A stretch of 64,000 nt of DNA from contig CM058232.1 in assembly GCA_030180135.1 (NCBI GenBank), positions 59,107,330-59,171,329 on the forward strand, given 5' to 3'. Below the pieces are notes generated by a model that searched no databases, was not told the origin of the DNA, and saw nothing but the letters and a program-made list of their open reading frames with translations. A program made the position numbers and the translations under genes. The DNA comes from Orychophragmus violaceus (Eukaryota > Streptophyta > Magnoliopsida > Brassicales > Brassicaceae). Shown here piece by piece: positions 1 to 13,900 of the stretch. The stretch's first letter is position 1; every line of letters starts with the position of its first letter.

Positions 1-640
1 CACAGAAGTCTGACAATACTGTTACCAGAACTTTATGTCGGTCTGAAAAAGATGGTATTTTGCAATTATAAAGTTACAAAGCACACTGCCGATGAAGTCT
101 GACAGACATTCAGACAGCGTACACAGTTTGCTTTGTAAATTTTTCAGGGTACATTTTGCAATTGGCGTAAACGTTGACTTTCTGTCAAACAGCTTATGAA
201 GTCTGAGAAAATAAAAAGTGTAGTTTTGCAGTTGACCCAAAATTTTGACTTTTTATTTCTGTAAGAAGTCTGAAGAATGTTAGACTTCTCCTGCAGTCTG
301 GAAAAAATTAGGGGGTAGTTTTCCAGTTTATTCAATTTGAATTTTTAGAACAGACTTCATACGCAGTCTGAGACAATATTCAGACGGTGAGGGAAGTTTA
401 ATAAAAATTTAGGGTATTTTGGGGGATGACCAAAATTTTGTATTTCAGATTTCTATATCCGTATGATAAATGTAATATATTTCAGACTTCTATAGTTGTC
501 TGATATTTTTTTCCCTTGGACTGCTATAGAAGTCTGAAATTTTTTCTCTTATTCTGGTTAATATTTGAAAATTTCGGTCAATTACTAAAACTACCCCTTT
601 TATTTCACACTTTTTATTCCGTCTGAAAAAAGTCAAGATT
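1..640. repeat. Cluster of GTCTGA/TCAGAC motifs (transposon-like noncoding repeat)
   Basis: A dozen or so copies of AGTCTGA or its complement, often extended to GAAGTCTGA, occur on both strands at irregular spacing, some as close inverted pairs. The sequence is otherwise AT-rich and has no credible coding frame. Such clusters are typical of subterminal transposase-binding regions of CACTA elements or the motif-rich noncoding ends of VANDAL-type MULEs. No terminus or target-site duplication is visible, so the family is not assigned. Confidence 0.45.
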
Positions 641-1435
641 CTGTCAAATTGACTCAATCTTCAATCAATCAAGATTTTGTCATACTACATAAGAATTCTG
701 AAGAAAAAGTCAATTTTCAATCAATTGCAAAAGTACCATCTACTTATTTAGATTTCTTGGTGAAGTCTCATAATTCTTTTTTTCAAAGGAATTTCCCAGA
801 TTTCATTAGTGGTATGATTAACTTAAAAGTCAATTGTAAACCTACCCTCTTGTTGACCATCAACCCTTATATGAAGTTTACAAAAAAATCGGATTTAAAC
901 GGAAGTGAGAGTTTACAATTAAAATCTGGAATCGACGATATGCAAATTCTTACCTATGTCCGTTTTCTGTTTGTGTTTAGCCTCATCGATTTCCCATAAC
1001 ATCTAATATCACCAAAACCCCACAACCCCAGTCTTGTTTTGCCATTTTTATGCTATAATAAATGATTTCGCTACATTTGAATCGAAAAATTGGAGGTGAA
1101 AAAGGAGAAATCGGAGAGGAGAACGTCTGAGCTCTATTCTTGTGCTTTAATGGCGGAAAAAGTGTTGGATTACACACTAACTCGTCGGCGATGGTGGTTG
1201 TCGTGGTTGTTGAGCATTCATGGCGATGGCATTTTCATGAACACCACAAACATTTTCGGGTGTTTTTGTCTTTAGGTAAAAATATCGACTTCATAAGAAG
1301 TTTGTTGATGGCATTGTCGTGAATACCCAGCTTATTAAAAGGATTTTATAACGAATGAGAGGAAGGACAAGGGTGACAGTAGTTTTAGCTTTGACTTCAA
1401 TTTAAGAGGCATTTTCTGAAAACAGCCAAAAGAAA
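641..1435. other. Unassigned AT-rich stretch
   Basis: One open frame of 116 codons (649-999, +) and several shorter ones exist, but none has recognisable domains, a convincing start context or intron structure. I see no gene, RNA gene or repeat that I can name. It lies between two motif-rich transposon-like segments and is probably part of the same decayed DNA-transposon debris. Confidence 0.3.
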
Positions 1436-1439
1436 ACGG

Positions 1440-3010
1440 CGCAAAAGTGACTAAATACTAACGGATATAAGAGACCGTCATTATTATGTCGGTAATAAAT
1501 GACAGAATACCGACGGATTAGCGAGGATTCAGGGTTTAGGGTTTCGTTTTCCGAAAAAAATGATTTGCAAACAAACATATTACATATTCTGAACAACTTT
1601 TACAAAACAATACATTATCAATCAACTGAATACAATTACTAAACGAAAAATTTCTGAAATTGAAGACTTTCATCCGAAATATTTCTTAATGTATATTATA
1701 AGTTAATAAGTCTTTCTTGAGAAGAGGAACAGCTATATTCGAAATCCGGGTTTTGATTGTGGAAATGATTTTTAAATTGTTTTAAATTTATCAATCTAAC
1801 AATTTCTCAGTCTAACTTTTCCTTCTCGATGGTTTAAAACCCTTAAACCCTAAACCTTATATCCTAAACCGCCAGTAATCCATCGGTAATCTATCGGTAT
1901 GTAGAATATAAACGTTCAACCCTCTTTAAATTTGGGAATATTTCCAAGTTTTATTTTGGAACTGATATTTTGAACATTTTAATGAAAATTGACTGATTGT
2001 CGTCAGTTCTCCATCATTTTTTATTTCTATAAATATCCACCGTCTTTCCCATTAGTCCACAACACAAAAAACACAGAAAATGAATTATCTACGCCTTACA
2101 ATGCAAAACCACGAATCTATCGAAGACTATATCACTAGAAATGGCTGTTCAAATCTTCCAGTTCTTCACTTCAACCGCCAAAACGGTCAAATTTGATTTT
2201 GACACAATGTCGAGATTTATGCTGCAATTAACAACATCATCAAGAAATACTAGATCGAAATTATCCGACATATCGCTTATCTCCCAGCGGCGGAAAAATC
2301 AATTAGTTTTTCCGTTTTATGGTAAGTTATCTTTTTGAAAAGTTAATTTAAATTTTAAAAAACATTTTTTTGCCATATACATGTACATGAGTGATACAAT
2401 TTTATTTCCTAAATAATTCAACATGTTTGGGGGGACACAAAATGGCTGAAACGATGTTTCGGAACAAAATGCACCATTTGAAGCTAATTTGGCAACGAGG
2501 AAGCCAAAAGCCCCAATGGATCAAGCCAAAAGCTGTAAGTTTTATTTTATTTTTAATTTCTTTGCATTAATAAAATAAAAATCGTTTTAAATTTTCATGT
2601 TAGCATAATGAATAATCTTTATAAAATCTGGGTTCGAGTTACGTCGAATCCGGATTTTATAATTTTTTATATAATGGAATAAGTTATCTATATATACATT
2701 GCTTATCAAAGATGTTCAAGAAAAAAAAACAATGGCACAATGGTTAAGGACATATCTGAAATATCAAGAATCCGAGTTCGAGTCACTCGAACACTCTCGT
2801 TCAATAGTCTGTCAGTTTTTTTAAAAATAACCTAACCGCTTAAAATTATCATAACCTCCTTATATTCGTGGTTACCGCAAAGAGAAAATTCTGCTCAAAA
2901 TTAAAAATTTAAGAACTAACAGATTACCGAGGGATTAATGAAAACTGACGGATAATTCCGTCGGTAATCCGTTGGTAATCCGTTGGTAACCAGATTAAAT
3001 TAGATCGAGG
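1440..3010. repeat. CACTA-like subterminal region with CCGTCGGTAATCCG-type motifs
   Basis: Degenerate copies of a motif built on CCGTCGGTAAT / ATTACCGACGG occur at about 1445-1520, 1860-1900 and 2930-2995. Such motifs are common in subterminal regions of Brassicaceae En/Spm (CACTA) elements, and a TNP2 transposase remnant begins about 470 bp downstream in the expected orientation. A promoter-like TATAAATA stands near 2028, followed by a short ATG frame at 2080 that I do not recognise. The CACTACAAG terminus itself was not found. Confidence 0.45.
2731..2815 (+). repeat. tRNA-derived SINE-like fragment
   Basis: The segment starts with TGGCACAATGG, close to a pol III A box, and about 45 bp later has GAGTTCGAGTCA, close to a B box (GWTCRANNC). 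It continues into a T-run near 2815. This layout fits the 5' tRNA-related head of a Brassicaceae SINE. A second B-box-like GGTTCGAG lies near 2631. It cannot be a functional tRNA gene because no acceptor or anticodon stems form. Confidence 0.35.
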
Positions 3011-3474
3011 ATCTTTTTTTTCCTCATTTCACTGACTGTAAATTTATCTCTACAAAACTTTCTACTTTCTCTCCTCCAATAACCGTCGAGATAATTATAT
3101 TTCCCACCGCCCAAACCCTTAAATAATGTAAGTCTCTCTTATTCTTTGTGTAATTTTAAGAAATTTAGAGGTTTAGGTTAGTGAATTGAAAATTAAGTTT
3201 GCATGTTTAGAATTTTGTGGTTTTGATGTTAGATTTGTGTTTTTTTTATAGATTAGATTTGTAGATAGGTTGTTAGAAATAAGTTTAGGAATTTGTGATA
3301 ATTTTAAGATTATAATTTATATACTTTTGTTTTCTAAACGTTTTTTTAAGTTTATATTGGTATTTATATATAAAATCAAAAAATTTATATGTATAATTAA
3401 TCAAAATATTTTTGTTCTTAAAATTTATATATTTTTGGTAAGTTTTACATATTTTATCTGGTATCCACCAATTC

Positions 3475-4291
3475 TGACAGACTGGAGAGAATATATCCAA
3501 GCGAGAAGACTGCAGTGGCAATGAGAAGGCATGCCGAGCACCAAACGAATGAGGGAGAAGTGTCATCCATCTGATGCGACGTAGTGGAAATCATTTCAAG
3601 CTCAACATCCTCTGTTTGCCCAAAAACCCCGTAACGTTTATCTTGGATTATGTACAGATGGGTTCAATCCATTTGGCATGTCTCGTAATCATTCATTGTG
3701 GCCCGTGATCTTGACTCCATATAATTTACCCCTGATATGTGCATGAATACACAATACTTGTTTCTTACAATTCTAAATTCTGGGCCAAATCGTCTACACG
3801 CTAATCTCGATATCTTCCTTCGGCCTCTTATTGAGGAGTTAAAAGAATTGTGGTCTTCTGGAGTCCATGCATATGATGTGTCGTTGAATGAAAATTTGAA
3901 TATAAAAGCAGTGTTGTTGTGGACAATAAGCGACTTCTCGGCATAGGGGATGTTATCAGGGTGGACGACCCATGGTGGATTGTTTTTCCCTATTTGCATG
4001 GAAGATACAAAATCTTTTTATCTGCCTAAGGGAAGGAAGACATGTTGGTTTGATTGTCACGGAAGATTTCTTCCACATGGTCATCCACTCAGGAATAATA
4101 AAATAGACTTCTTGAAGGGAAAAGTCACCTCGAAAGAGCATCCACTTGAGGATTTGAGTAGTGAACTAGTTTATTGCGAGCGATTGGAAGGTGTAAATTC
4201 ACTGAAAACAAAGGACGTCGGTGGAATCGGTCACAAAAAGGAGCTTGGCTATGGGAAGTGGCATAACTGGCACAAGGAAAGCATATTCTAA
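3475..4291 (+). pseudogene. CACTA transposase TNP2 (Transposase_21) remnant, N-terminal and central part
   Basis: Conceptual translation, switching frames, gives the characteristic TNP2 blocks in order: a histidine-rich lead-in ending NPFGMSRNHSLWPVILTPYNLP (in pieces), then FLTILNSGPN, PLIEELKELWSSGV, KAVLLWTISDFSA, GMLSGWTTHGG, KSFYLPKGRKTCWFDCHGRF. These belong to the transposase of plant En/Spm elements, which acts at CACTA ends in the nucleus. The frame is broken at least at about 3600, 3730 and 3945, so no full protein can be made. At 4291 it ends in a stop just after the block that normally precedes the DUF4218 region. Confidence 0.85.
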
Positions 4292-4309
4292 AAATTGTTA
4301 ATTTGAGAA

Positions 4310-4855
4310 TCACATTTTTTAAGTGTAACTGGTACGACCCTATGATCGGTAGAGGCACTCGAAGGAGTTATGGTGGCAATGTAGACGTTCTTTCATCAAG
4401 AAGGTACAACAAAGACGAACCATTTATTCTAGGTATGTATATGTTACTTACATGTAAATCTTATTGGCTTTAAATATGTATGTATGTAACTTCATTCAGT
4501 AACATACATAATGCTCAGCCTCACAAGCGGATCAAATTTGTCATATCCCGTATCCATACACGAAGAAACCAAAGAATCTATGGCTAAATGTTGTTCAAGT
4601 CAACCCGAAGGGAAATATATCAAGAGATTATGGTGTCATGGAACCGATTCTTTTGCAACAAGAAAATGATGATCATGTGATAATGACTAGGATCGAAGAT
4701 CTCGTTATCGAGAACTTGGTACAAGGAGGAACCCAATACATCTTGATTACAAGGTCGGGGACGCGGAACCAGAAGATGAATTCTAGTGTAATTTATCTTC
4801 TTCTGATGATGGGGATGAAGATGACGATGAAGAACAGGATGAAGAACCATAGTAA
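4310..4855 (+). pseudogene. CACTA TNP2 C-terminal (DUF4216-like) remnant
   Basis: Translation yields WYDPMIGRGTRRSYGG, NVDVLSSRRYNKDEPFIL, then, after an intron-like gap (about 4434-4510), pieces resembling SQADQICHIPYPYTRR, NDDHVI and an acidic DDGDEDDDEEQ-like tail. This is the usual end of TNP2-type proteins. It follows the preceding block almost directly, so most of the DUF4218 region that normally lies between them has been deleted. Frames change several times. Confidence 0.75.
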
Positions 4856-5099
4856 TATGTTAATTATATTTGTCAGTGTAATTTATTATCTTCTCAAATG
4901 CGAATATATAATGTATTTTATATTTCACCAATTACACCCGCTAAACCTAACATTTTACCATTTTGTAGCCGCAAACATTTATATTTCATTTCAAACATTC
5001 AGCTTTTTTAAACAAGGCAGAGTATTAACCAAAGTAGCAAAAGTAAATCAAGATTTATTAGAGCAGAACTTGAAGACTGGAGTTGTGGCGTTTTCCCAA

Positions 5100-5980
5100 A
5101 TTAGCTTCAACACAATAGTGTTGTTAGCCTTGATTTTGTTCGCCTTGAGGAATTCTGAACAAAATCAGTCAAACGCAATCGCCGCATCTTACTATCAACA
5201 GTCATCATCAGTTTGACGGACCATTTCAATCCACACTCATTAACCATATATTTGGTCTTTCCTGCAGCCTTTTCTAATTTATTGGCATTGCTGAATGACT
5301 GGGGAAGAAACTGCACAAACAAAATGTGATGTTACTCAATACAAAAATCAGAAACCATAAACGAAATAAATTTTATTACAATTCTGCTACTCTTGATACT
5401 CTCGGCTGTGACATTTAGTGTCACAGAGTTCTTTTCATTTCCTGCAACAAATCATACTAACGCTAGATAGTACTAACACCAAATAAATAAATAAAACTAT
5501 TAGTCTTGGAATACAGTATATGATAATTTACTCATGTCCTCCTACCGATTTTCTGTTGTAGTCTTTACCCATTGGAGTTCATATCAACTGGGTCCAAATG
5601 CATGTACATGGAAATTTAAATCTCCAACATACTCGAATATTAAAACGTCTCCGACTTAGAAATCGTATCCCTTGGCGAACTCTTTCCATCCTTCAGTTAT
5701 TCTGTAACCGACATGTTTCACAGGAATTTCAGGTTACACGCATCTGAAATGAGCTCACCAGCTGTAATATTAGTTTTCTCATCTATGTGGTCTTTGTAGA
5801 ACCTTTTTGGGATACTCTGCAACGCCAAAGAGAACAAAACTAAGAATAAGTATATAAGCATTACATATAGATAGAAAGAGAGGAACCACTAATTACATAC
5901 CACACCCGAAAGGAATTCGGGAAGGAGAGTCTCGAAGAAATGAGTGATTCCCATTAGTGAAGCCTTTAGTAGTGTGAGTT
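5100..5980 (-). pseudogene. B3-domain (REM-like) transcription factor pseudogene
   Basis: On the minus strand a start-like MGITHFFETLLPEFLSGV (from about 5975) matches the opening of plant REM proteins. It is followed by a GTATGT donor, a TTGCAG acceptor near 5820, and B3-like blocks IPKRFYKDHI, GWKEFAKGYDF and GDVLIFEYVGDLNFHVHAFG (about 5600-5820). A second B3-like piece, FLPQSFSNANKLEKAAGKT, lies at 5107-5322. In-frame stops (after NLKFL and after KGYDF) and a frameshift show it is broken. B3 domains bind DNA in the nucleus. Which REM gene it derives from is not clear. Confidence 0.6.
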
Positions 5981-6599
5981 AATCTACCAACATGAATCAC
6001 CCAAAAATTAGAACAATTATTAAATAATAAAGGAAACTTCAGAAAATGACCATGAAATCAGCCAGACTTGATAACACCGACATACAATCAATTATAGACA
6101 GAATCGGGTATAAATGTGAAGAAATATCTCAGACGGACTCCTTGTCATAGCGGATGATTAACACGACGGTGGAAAGGAGAAGACTGTCTGAATTTGAGAG
6201 AGGTTATGATGGTTAGGGTATTTGTATCGGTTTAAGATAGTTTACCAAAATATTTGGTTTAGGCGCGATAAATTTGTTTGGTTTGGCCGGTCTTATAATA
6301 TTATTATATATACAGTTTTCTTTGTAACTTTGTTCTAATAATATTATATATGCGGGTATGTTCTAATCATATATTAAATACGTTTTTTGGGGAAACTGAT
6401 ATCTACAAGATATGTTACTATATGTTAATCACTTCTTACTAAAATATTGCTATCAATTACCGTTATTAAATGGAAATATTAAACATGATAGCAAAATAAA
6501 AAGTAAGGTTCTTATGTAAGTTTCATTAAGCATATTAAAACTGAAAGCATAATAAAAAATTAAAGTTCTTAAGTAACAGACACTAAATTATACATGAGA

Positions 6600-7860
6600 T
6601 CTAGATAAGGATAACATCACTGCTTCCGACAACATCAGTGTCACGGTCCTCTAGCCGGAACTGAGATCTTGAACCTCCTGAATTCACGGATTGAACATGT
6701 AGTCTGATAAGCCTTCCACAGTCTCAACCCATGTCTCATCAGGATCAACAATATAAAATATGAACTTTAACAAACAATCCTAAATTATTATATATAACTT
6801 AATGCAAAATATTAAAAGAGTTACTTCCAATCCGAAATCTCCTCCACATCTTGAGCACCACAATCCTTTTTGGATGCTTAGTCTTTAAAAGTTCAGTCCG
6901 GAAGTCAACCACATATTTTCCATAAGCCACACTTTCACTTATTGTTCCTATTATGAATAAGAGAAGTTAATGAGACCTATCCTAGATAATTTTTCTTATT
7001 ATCGAACTGACACACGCTTTAGTCATTTGTTTTTGTCATGATGTTAGCTACTACATTACCGAAAACATGCACTTACATGGTCTCTGAGATGGAACACTTT
7101 CTTTGTCCTTGTAGGTTTAAGGAATCGACTTTAAGGGGGCAGATGTTCGAGACCACGCCCATGGTGTCTACACAAGATATTTGTGCATATTTTGGTTATT
7201 TAGAGTTTCACATTTAGAAAAGATTAGAACTTTTTTTGCTAAGAATGTAAATATCATTATAAAAATGAAAGACCTGGAATTACAAATTGTCTGAGAAAAA
7301 TGTTAACCCTAAGAAATTGGTTCTATGGCAAAAAAAAAAGCTAAAAAAATGGAAACGATGAAAACTTTAGATAGTTTTTACCTATAGGAACGTCTCTGTT
7401 TGTTTTTATGTCATGAATTTGGAGGAAACTAACAAATTCCATGTAATGCTTGGTGTCTAAAGGCTCAACAAGTTCGATCTCAAGGTCTTCGGTGGCTTCA
7501 AGTCGGAGGCGAGATTTTTTTGGATAGAATCCTAGATCCGCTCGGACCACCCTACCTCTAGATATCTCAATCCACTTGCCTTCTTGTTTCTCCAGTCCAG
7601 AGAAGTAATTTACTTGTCCTGGATAAATGACCATTTCGATCTTTCTTCCCTGCGCATAAGTAAGAGCATGAAGAACATATAGTCAGGAACGAGTGCAATA
7701 TTGCATGCCGAAAACTCTGTTAAATATTTTTCACTTAACCTCTGGTCGGCCAAAATGTAACTCCAATAAGGTCCATCTGCAAACACATAGTATGGGTAGA
7801 CGCGGAAAATCTCAACTCTGAAGCGCCAACCGGTTTCTTCTCTGCTAGGTTGTGTTTCTG
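6600..7860 (-). pseudogene. OB-fold protein remnant, possibly RPA70-like/DUF223
   Basis: The longest minus-strand piece (7341-7634) reads VIYPGQVNYFSGLEKQEGKW, then a basic-hydrophobic run, and PLDTKHYMEFVSFLQIHD. Its spacing is like the first OB-fold of plant RPA1-like (DUF223) proteins, which bind single-stranded DNA. Upstream, RFRVEIFRVYPY (about 7800) fits the preceding strand, and downstream VVDFRTELLKTKHPKRIVVL (about 6860-6950) could be a later part. GT-AG-like junctions separate the pieces, and in-frame stops occur near 6660-6700. Assignment rests on pattern only. RPA1-like genes are often carried by transposons. Confidence 0.4.
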
Positions 7861-8044
7861 TTATGTAGTTCTAATGGACCAATGTGTTTTGGTTTTGTTT
7901 CTGAGAGAATGAAAGTGAGAGAAAATTTAGTGAGATGGATGATTATTACGAAGAATAACTTTCCCTCACCAAACAATGAACTGAAATTAAAGAAGGTTAC
8001 AGGAAATGAGGGTTTTAATAATTTTCCTTGAGCGCCACTTCAAA

Positions 8045-10260
<2,216 letters not shown>

Positions 10261-10279
10261 AATTAAAATAATCCAAATT

Positions 10280-11090
10280 CTTATTTTTACGAATAAAATT
10301 CACTAAACAGTCGCCAATTATTCTCACTACACACACAAAGTAGTCGCAAAATATTAACCATCGTCGAATCTGGATTTTCTGAATAGTCGCTTAATAATCA
10401 ATATTTAGTCATTAAACCGTCACCAAATAGTCATCATATATTACGACTAATTTGTGACTATATTAGACAGTCAAGCAGTGGCCAGAAAGTCAGTACCATA
10501 ATCGAATCTAAATGTTCCGATTAGACGTTGTATAGTCATTAAATTAGTCATTAACCAGTCGCTATTTAATAGCAAAATGTTTACCATAATCATATCTGGA
10601 TTTTCTGTTAGTCGTCATATCATCAGTAAAGTAGTCAACAGTATATGACTAATCGAATCTAAATGTTCCGATTAATCGAATCACGTAATAGTCGACAAGT
10701 AGTGGTCGAATTAGTACGATAATCGTATTTAGGTGTTTTGATTAGTCGCTGAACAGTTGTTGGCCTAGTCATTACTAAGTCACCCATTGGTCACCTCGGT
10801 TAACGACTACTAGGTGACGACATTTCTCGGACTGCATCTGGACTATGTCTTTAGTCGCACAACTGAAGCCAAATGCTCGCTAATTAGTCTATATATATTC
10901 CGACAACTCTACGTATATTTTACGATTAACTATTGTTAGTCGTAAAGATAGTCATAACTTGCCGACTATTTTTATGACTATGAAATTAGCGACTATAGAA
11001 TTTTAACTACCATATTTAGTCGTATAACCGCGTTTAACAACTATTTTGTGACTAATAGTGCAGTTGCAAAACTGTTGTTTTCTTGTAGTG
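10280..11090 (+). mobile_element. CACTA element end: TAGTCG-rich subterminal region plus terminal inverted repeat
   Basis: About thirty copies of TAGTC or GACTA (often TTAGTCGC or TAGTCGT) in both orientations fill 800 bp and lead to GTTGTTTTCTTGTAGTG at 11074-11090. That is the complement of CACTACAAGAAAACAAC, the standard terminus of Brassicaceae CACTA elements. Dense subterminal repeats bind the TNPA-type protein. The partner CACTACAAG terminus was not found upstream, so the element is either truncated on the left or extends from a degraded left end. The motif differs from the CCGTCGGTAAT type at 1.4-3.0 kb, so this is a different family from the TNP2 remnant. Confidence 0.75.
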
Positions 11091-12590
11091 ACCAAGTTAT
11101 CAATCTTCCCATGTATCTACTAGAGTTTTAACATGAGCACAACTCATCATTAATCTCTTCATAACTTTGTTTTTCTTAGTTTCTCTTCAGATTGATTTAC
11201 ATACAAGATTTTTGATTATACTCATGCACCCTGAGTCTTGAATCAAATACCTTGACCTTGTATACCATTGAACTCGAATCATACATGCTTCAAACCTGAA
11301 ATAATGCTTAATTTCTACTCTCTTTGTTAAAATATACCAGTCTTGAACATCTCTTGTACCGCTATTATCTTTAATAGAATACGCCATCCAACTATCAACA
11401 CAGATGGACAGAATTCGACAAAACCCTTCTCCAAGAACCATGTTTTAATAAAATTGTTGCATGTTTTCAAAAAAAATCTTCTTGAACCAACTCTAGAAAA
11501 CTCTAAGTCAATCATGTTTCATATCTATGAAACATTTTGAATTACTTGGCTCATTTGAACACATTAAACATCACTTTGTACTGCTGTTATTGTCAACATA
11601 ACCCCCCCTTACTCTACCTGGTTAGAAAGACTTTCGAACAAATATATTTGTTCATTCTTTGTTCAAACTCTTCTGCATTTTCTAACCATCTCACCAACAA
11701 ATTTGAACCATTGTCTGCTTCTTTAAACATGTATCACATCCACGACCATGTGACATACCAGAGACACCAACTTAAAACCCTTGGCATTTCACTATAGAAG
11801 CCTTGAAGTAATGCTCTTGATGTAAACTCCACACTGAAACACATTCACCACGGCAAACTCCATCTATCTTGGCACTTTCACATTAAATCCACAAAGATCA
11901 CACTAAATATTTGCTCTTGATATAAACTCCACTATGCAACACATTCATCATTGCAAACTCAGCCTATCTAGGCACTTTCACCTTAAATTCTCAAAGATCA
12001 CAAAAAATCTTTGCCAGTACTCATGAGCTTTGGGTGTGTCCTGTTGTTAAACAACCCACTTGAAATCCTACAAATAAACGTTTCTAAAGATTTATCCATC
12101 AGATCTTTTGATGCAATAAATGAGCAAGAATTTTTTTACTTCTTTACAATGCATCATGTACCCTATGCATTTTAATCATATCATGGATTTCATACAAGTT
12201 TTTAAAACTCAATACTTTAGATGAGCTTGAACAAAACATGCAACTGAAATAAAGATATCTTCTCCACCATCAAGCAATAAAAACAAAGCTCTAAAATCTT
12301 ACCGTTTAACCTTGGTTACAACCCGACTGTGTTTGATCCTTTACACACCTCTAACTTCTCTTGGACCCTTGTTTTCTTCACACAAGCTCTTAACATGAAT
12401 CCTCCCCAACAGCGACTACATTTGTTTCAACATCATTCCCAACGAACCGACGGAAACCTTACTCTAGCTCTACTCGACCTTACTCCCTTAATGTTTCTTG
12501 TGTCCCTTAAGATGAGATCCATCTTTTCGAGTTAACAACACTTTCCTCATTGTTTATCTGTGATTCATGATCACATATCCTTGTGTACTA
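11091..12590. other. Noncoding stretch with diverged duplications
   Basis: No gene is recognised. The stretch contains a diverged tandem duplication (11811-12009), a copy of a 115-bp block repeated at 13212, and an 18-bp palindrome GAACAAATATATTTGTTC at about 11637-11654. Short frames on both strands lack any family signature. Confidence 0.4.
11811..12009. repeat. Diverged tandem duplication of a ~98-bp unit
   Basis: Two copies, about 11811-11908 and 11910-12009, both begin TGCTCTTGAT(G/A)TAAACTCCA and share AACACATTCA, GGCACTTTCAC and CAAAGATCAC at matching positions. They differ at roughly one base in six. The unit is not recognised. Confidence 0.8.
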
Positions 12591-12599
12591 GACGGTGTA

Positions 12600-13180
12600 T
12601 CCATATTGTAGCTACACTCAACTATAACATTAATAATGTCTAAACTTTTAATATATGATTTATATTTAGATTTTTTGTTGTCAAATGTAATTAATATTAT
12701 TATTTATGTATATTTAAAAATCAAAAAATTACTAAAATTGAGATTTTAATTGTATATTAATAATTTAAAAATCAACATAATAGGTAAAATAATAGTTTAC
12801 ACTTCTAAACTAATATCAATTTGGAAAATGTATAACTAATAACACCTCCAACACAAGATACAATCTTCAAACACTGCAAACATATATAACAAAAATATTA
12901 ACTATCACAAATTATGTTTTCGTAGGTACAAAATATATAAATCATATTTAAACACACATATTTTTAAAAATTAACTAATTGGTTAAATAATGATAAAACA
13001 TAAATAAAAAAATAAAGAGTATAATTTTACATATTAAGATATAATTATAAATTTTATAATTTGAACTGCTATATGAATTAAATAACTATAATAAACATTA
13101 TTACGATATAATACGATAACAATCAATGAGAAAGAATGTTTTTTAACCAATGGTTTGTACTAAGCGCGGATCAAAATCTA
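12600..13180 (+). mobile_element. Helitron-like element, 3' end at 13180
   Basis: The sequence is very AT-rich and ends GCGCGGATCAAAATCTAG followed by T. It satisfies the Helitron rule of a CTRR 3' terminus preceded by a GC-rich stem and inserted before T. The matching 5' TC terminus could not be fixed, so the left edge is approximate. No RepHel coding sequence is present, so it would be non-autonomous. Confidence 0.5.
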
Positions 13181-13211
13181 GTATTTCAATAAAATAGTTT
13201 GCAAACACAAT

Positions 13212-13325
13212 CTTCTTGAGTCAACTGCGTAAATTTCAGAGTCACTCATGCTTCATATCTTTGAAACACTGAGACTTATCATGACTCGTTTGAATACACT
13301 AATCACCATTTTGTACTGTTGATGT
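13212..13325. repeat. Second copy of a ~115-bp block also present at 11479-11590
   Basis: Both copies share the order CTTCTTGA-CAACT, CATG(C/T)TTCATATCT, TGAAACA, CTC(G/A)TTTGAA and ACTTTGTACTG or its variant. They are diverged direct copies 1.7 kb apart, with the first Helitron-like sequence between them. The source is not recognised. Confidence 0.6.
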
Positions 13326-13429
13326 TACAAAAAGAAAGAGAATTGAATTTGAAAAAGAAAAAAAAATAGCTTTAAAGGTGACAAAATAATTAATTTAGAA
13401 ACTGGGTGAGAGTTATCGACGACAATAAC

Positions 13430-13900
13430 TTCGGAAACTAGATTTTGATCCACGCTGTAACGTGGATATAAAATTTTGATTTTTTTTAATTAAAATTTTT
13501 GAATACTTTTTATAATATAATTTGTTTTATGTGTTGAATTTATATTTTGTTGTTTCTAACTATTTTAAAAGTGGATGTAATATATATTAGATATATTTAA
13601 TGTGTGTAGAATATAATTATATGAACAACAATATTTAATCATTAAATTAGTTTGTTAAAATTATTTTTTGTTGAATTTTTTGCAGCCATGTATATATTAT
13701 TCATTTCCTGAATTTTTGTTGTTAGTATGGAATATTCTTAATTCTCAAATATATATATATAAATTTATCATTATAGGTTTTATAATTAATTCCATCATTT
13801 TTAATTCAATGCCTAAATTATTAGGATTAACTCCAAAATCTTGGGAGATATATATTAAAATCTGAAACGTAGAAGTTAGACATATATAAAATATAAATAG
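13430..13900 (-). mobile_element. Helitron-like element on the minus strand, 3' end near 13440
   Basis: Read on the minus strand, an ATCCACG / CGTGGAT stem with a 6-base loop is followed by CAAAATCTAG and TT. This is the same tail as the element ending at 13180, in the opposite orientation. It is the hairpin-plus-CTRR 3' end of a Helitron. The body to the right is AT-rich and has no coding capacity; its 5' TC end is not located. Confidence 0.5.

Noticed and set aside
649..999. 116-codon frame as a gene
   Set aside because: AT-rich, no domain or start context, and located among transposon motifs.
1090..1322. Overlapping short frames as transposon TNPA-like genes
   Set aside because: No recognisable motif; too short and in conflicting frames.
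2731..2815. Functional tRNA gene
   Set aside because: A- and B-box-like motifs are present but no cloverleaf can be formed; treated as a SINE-like fragment.
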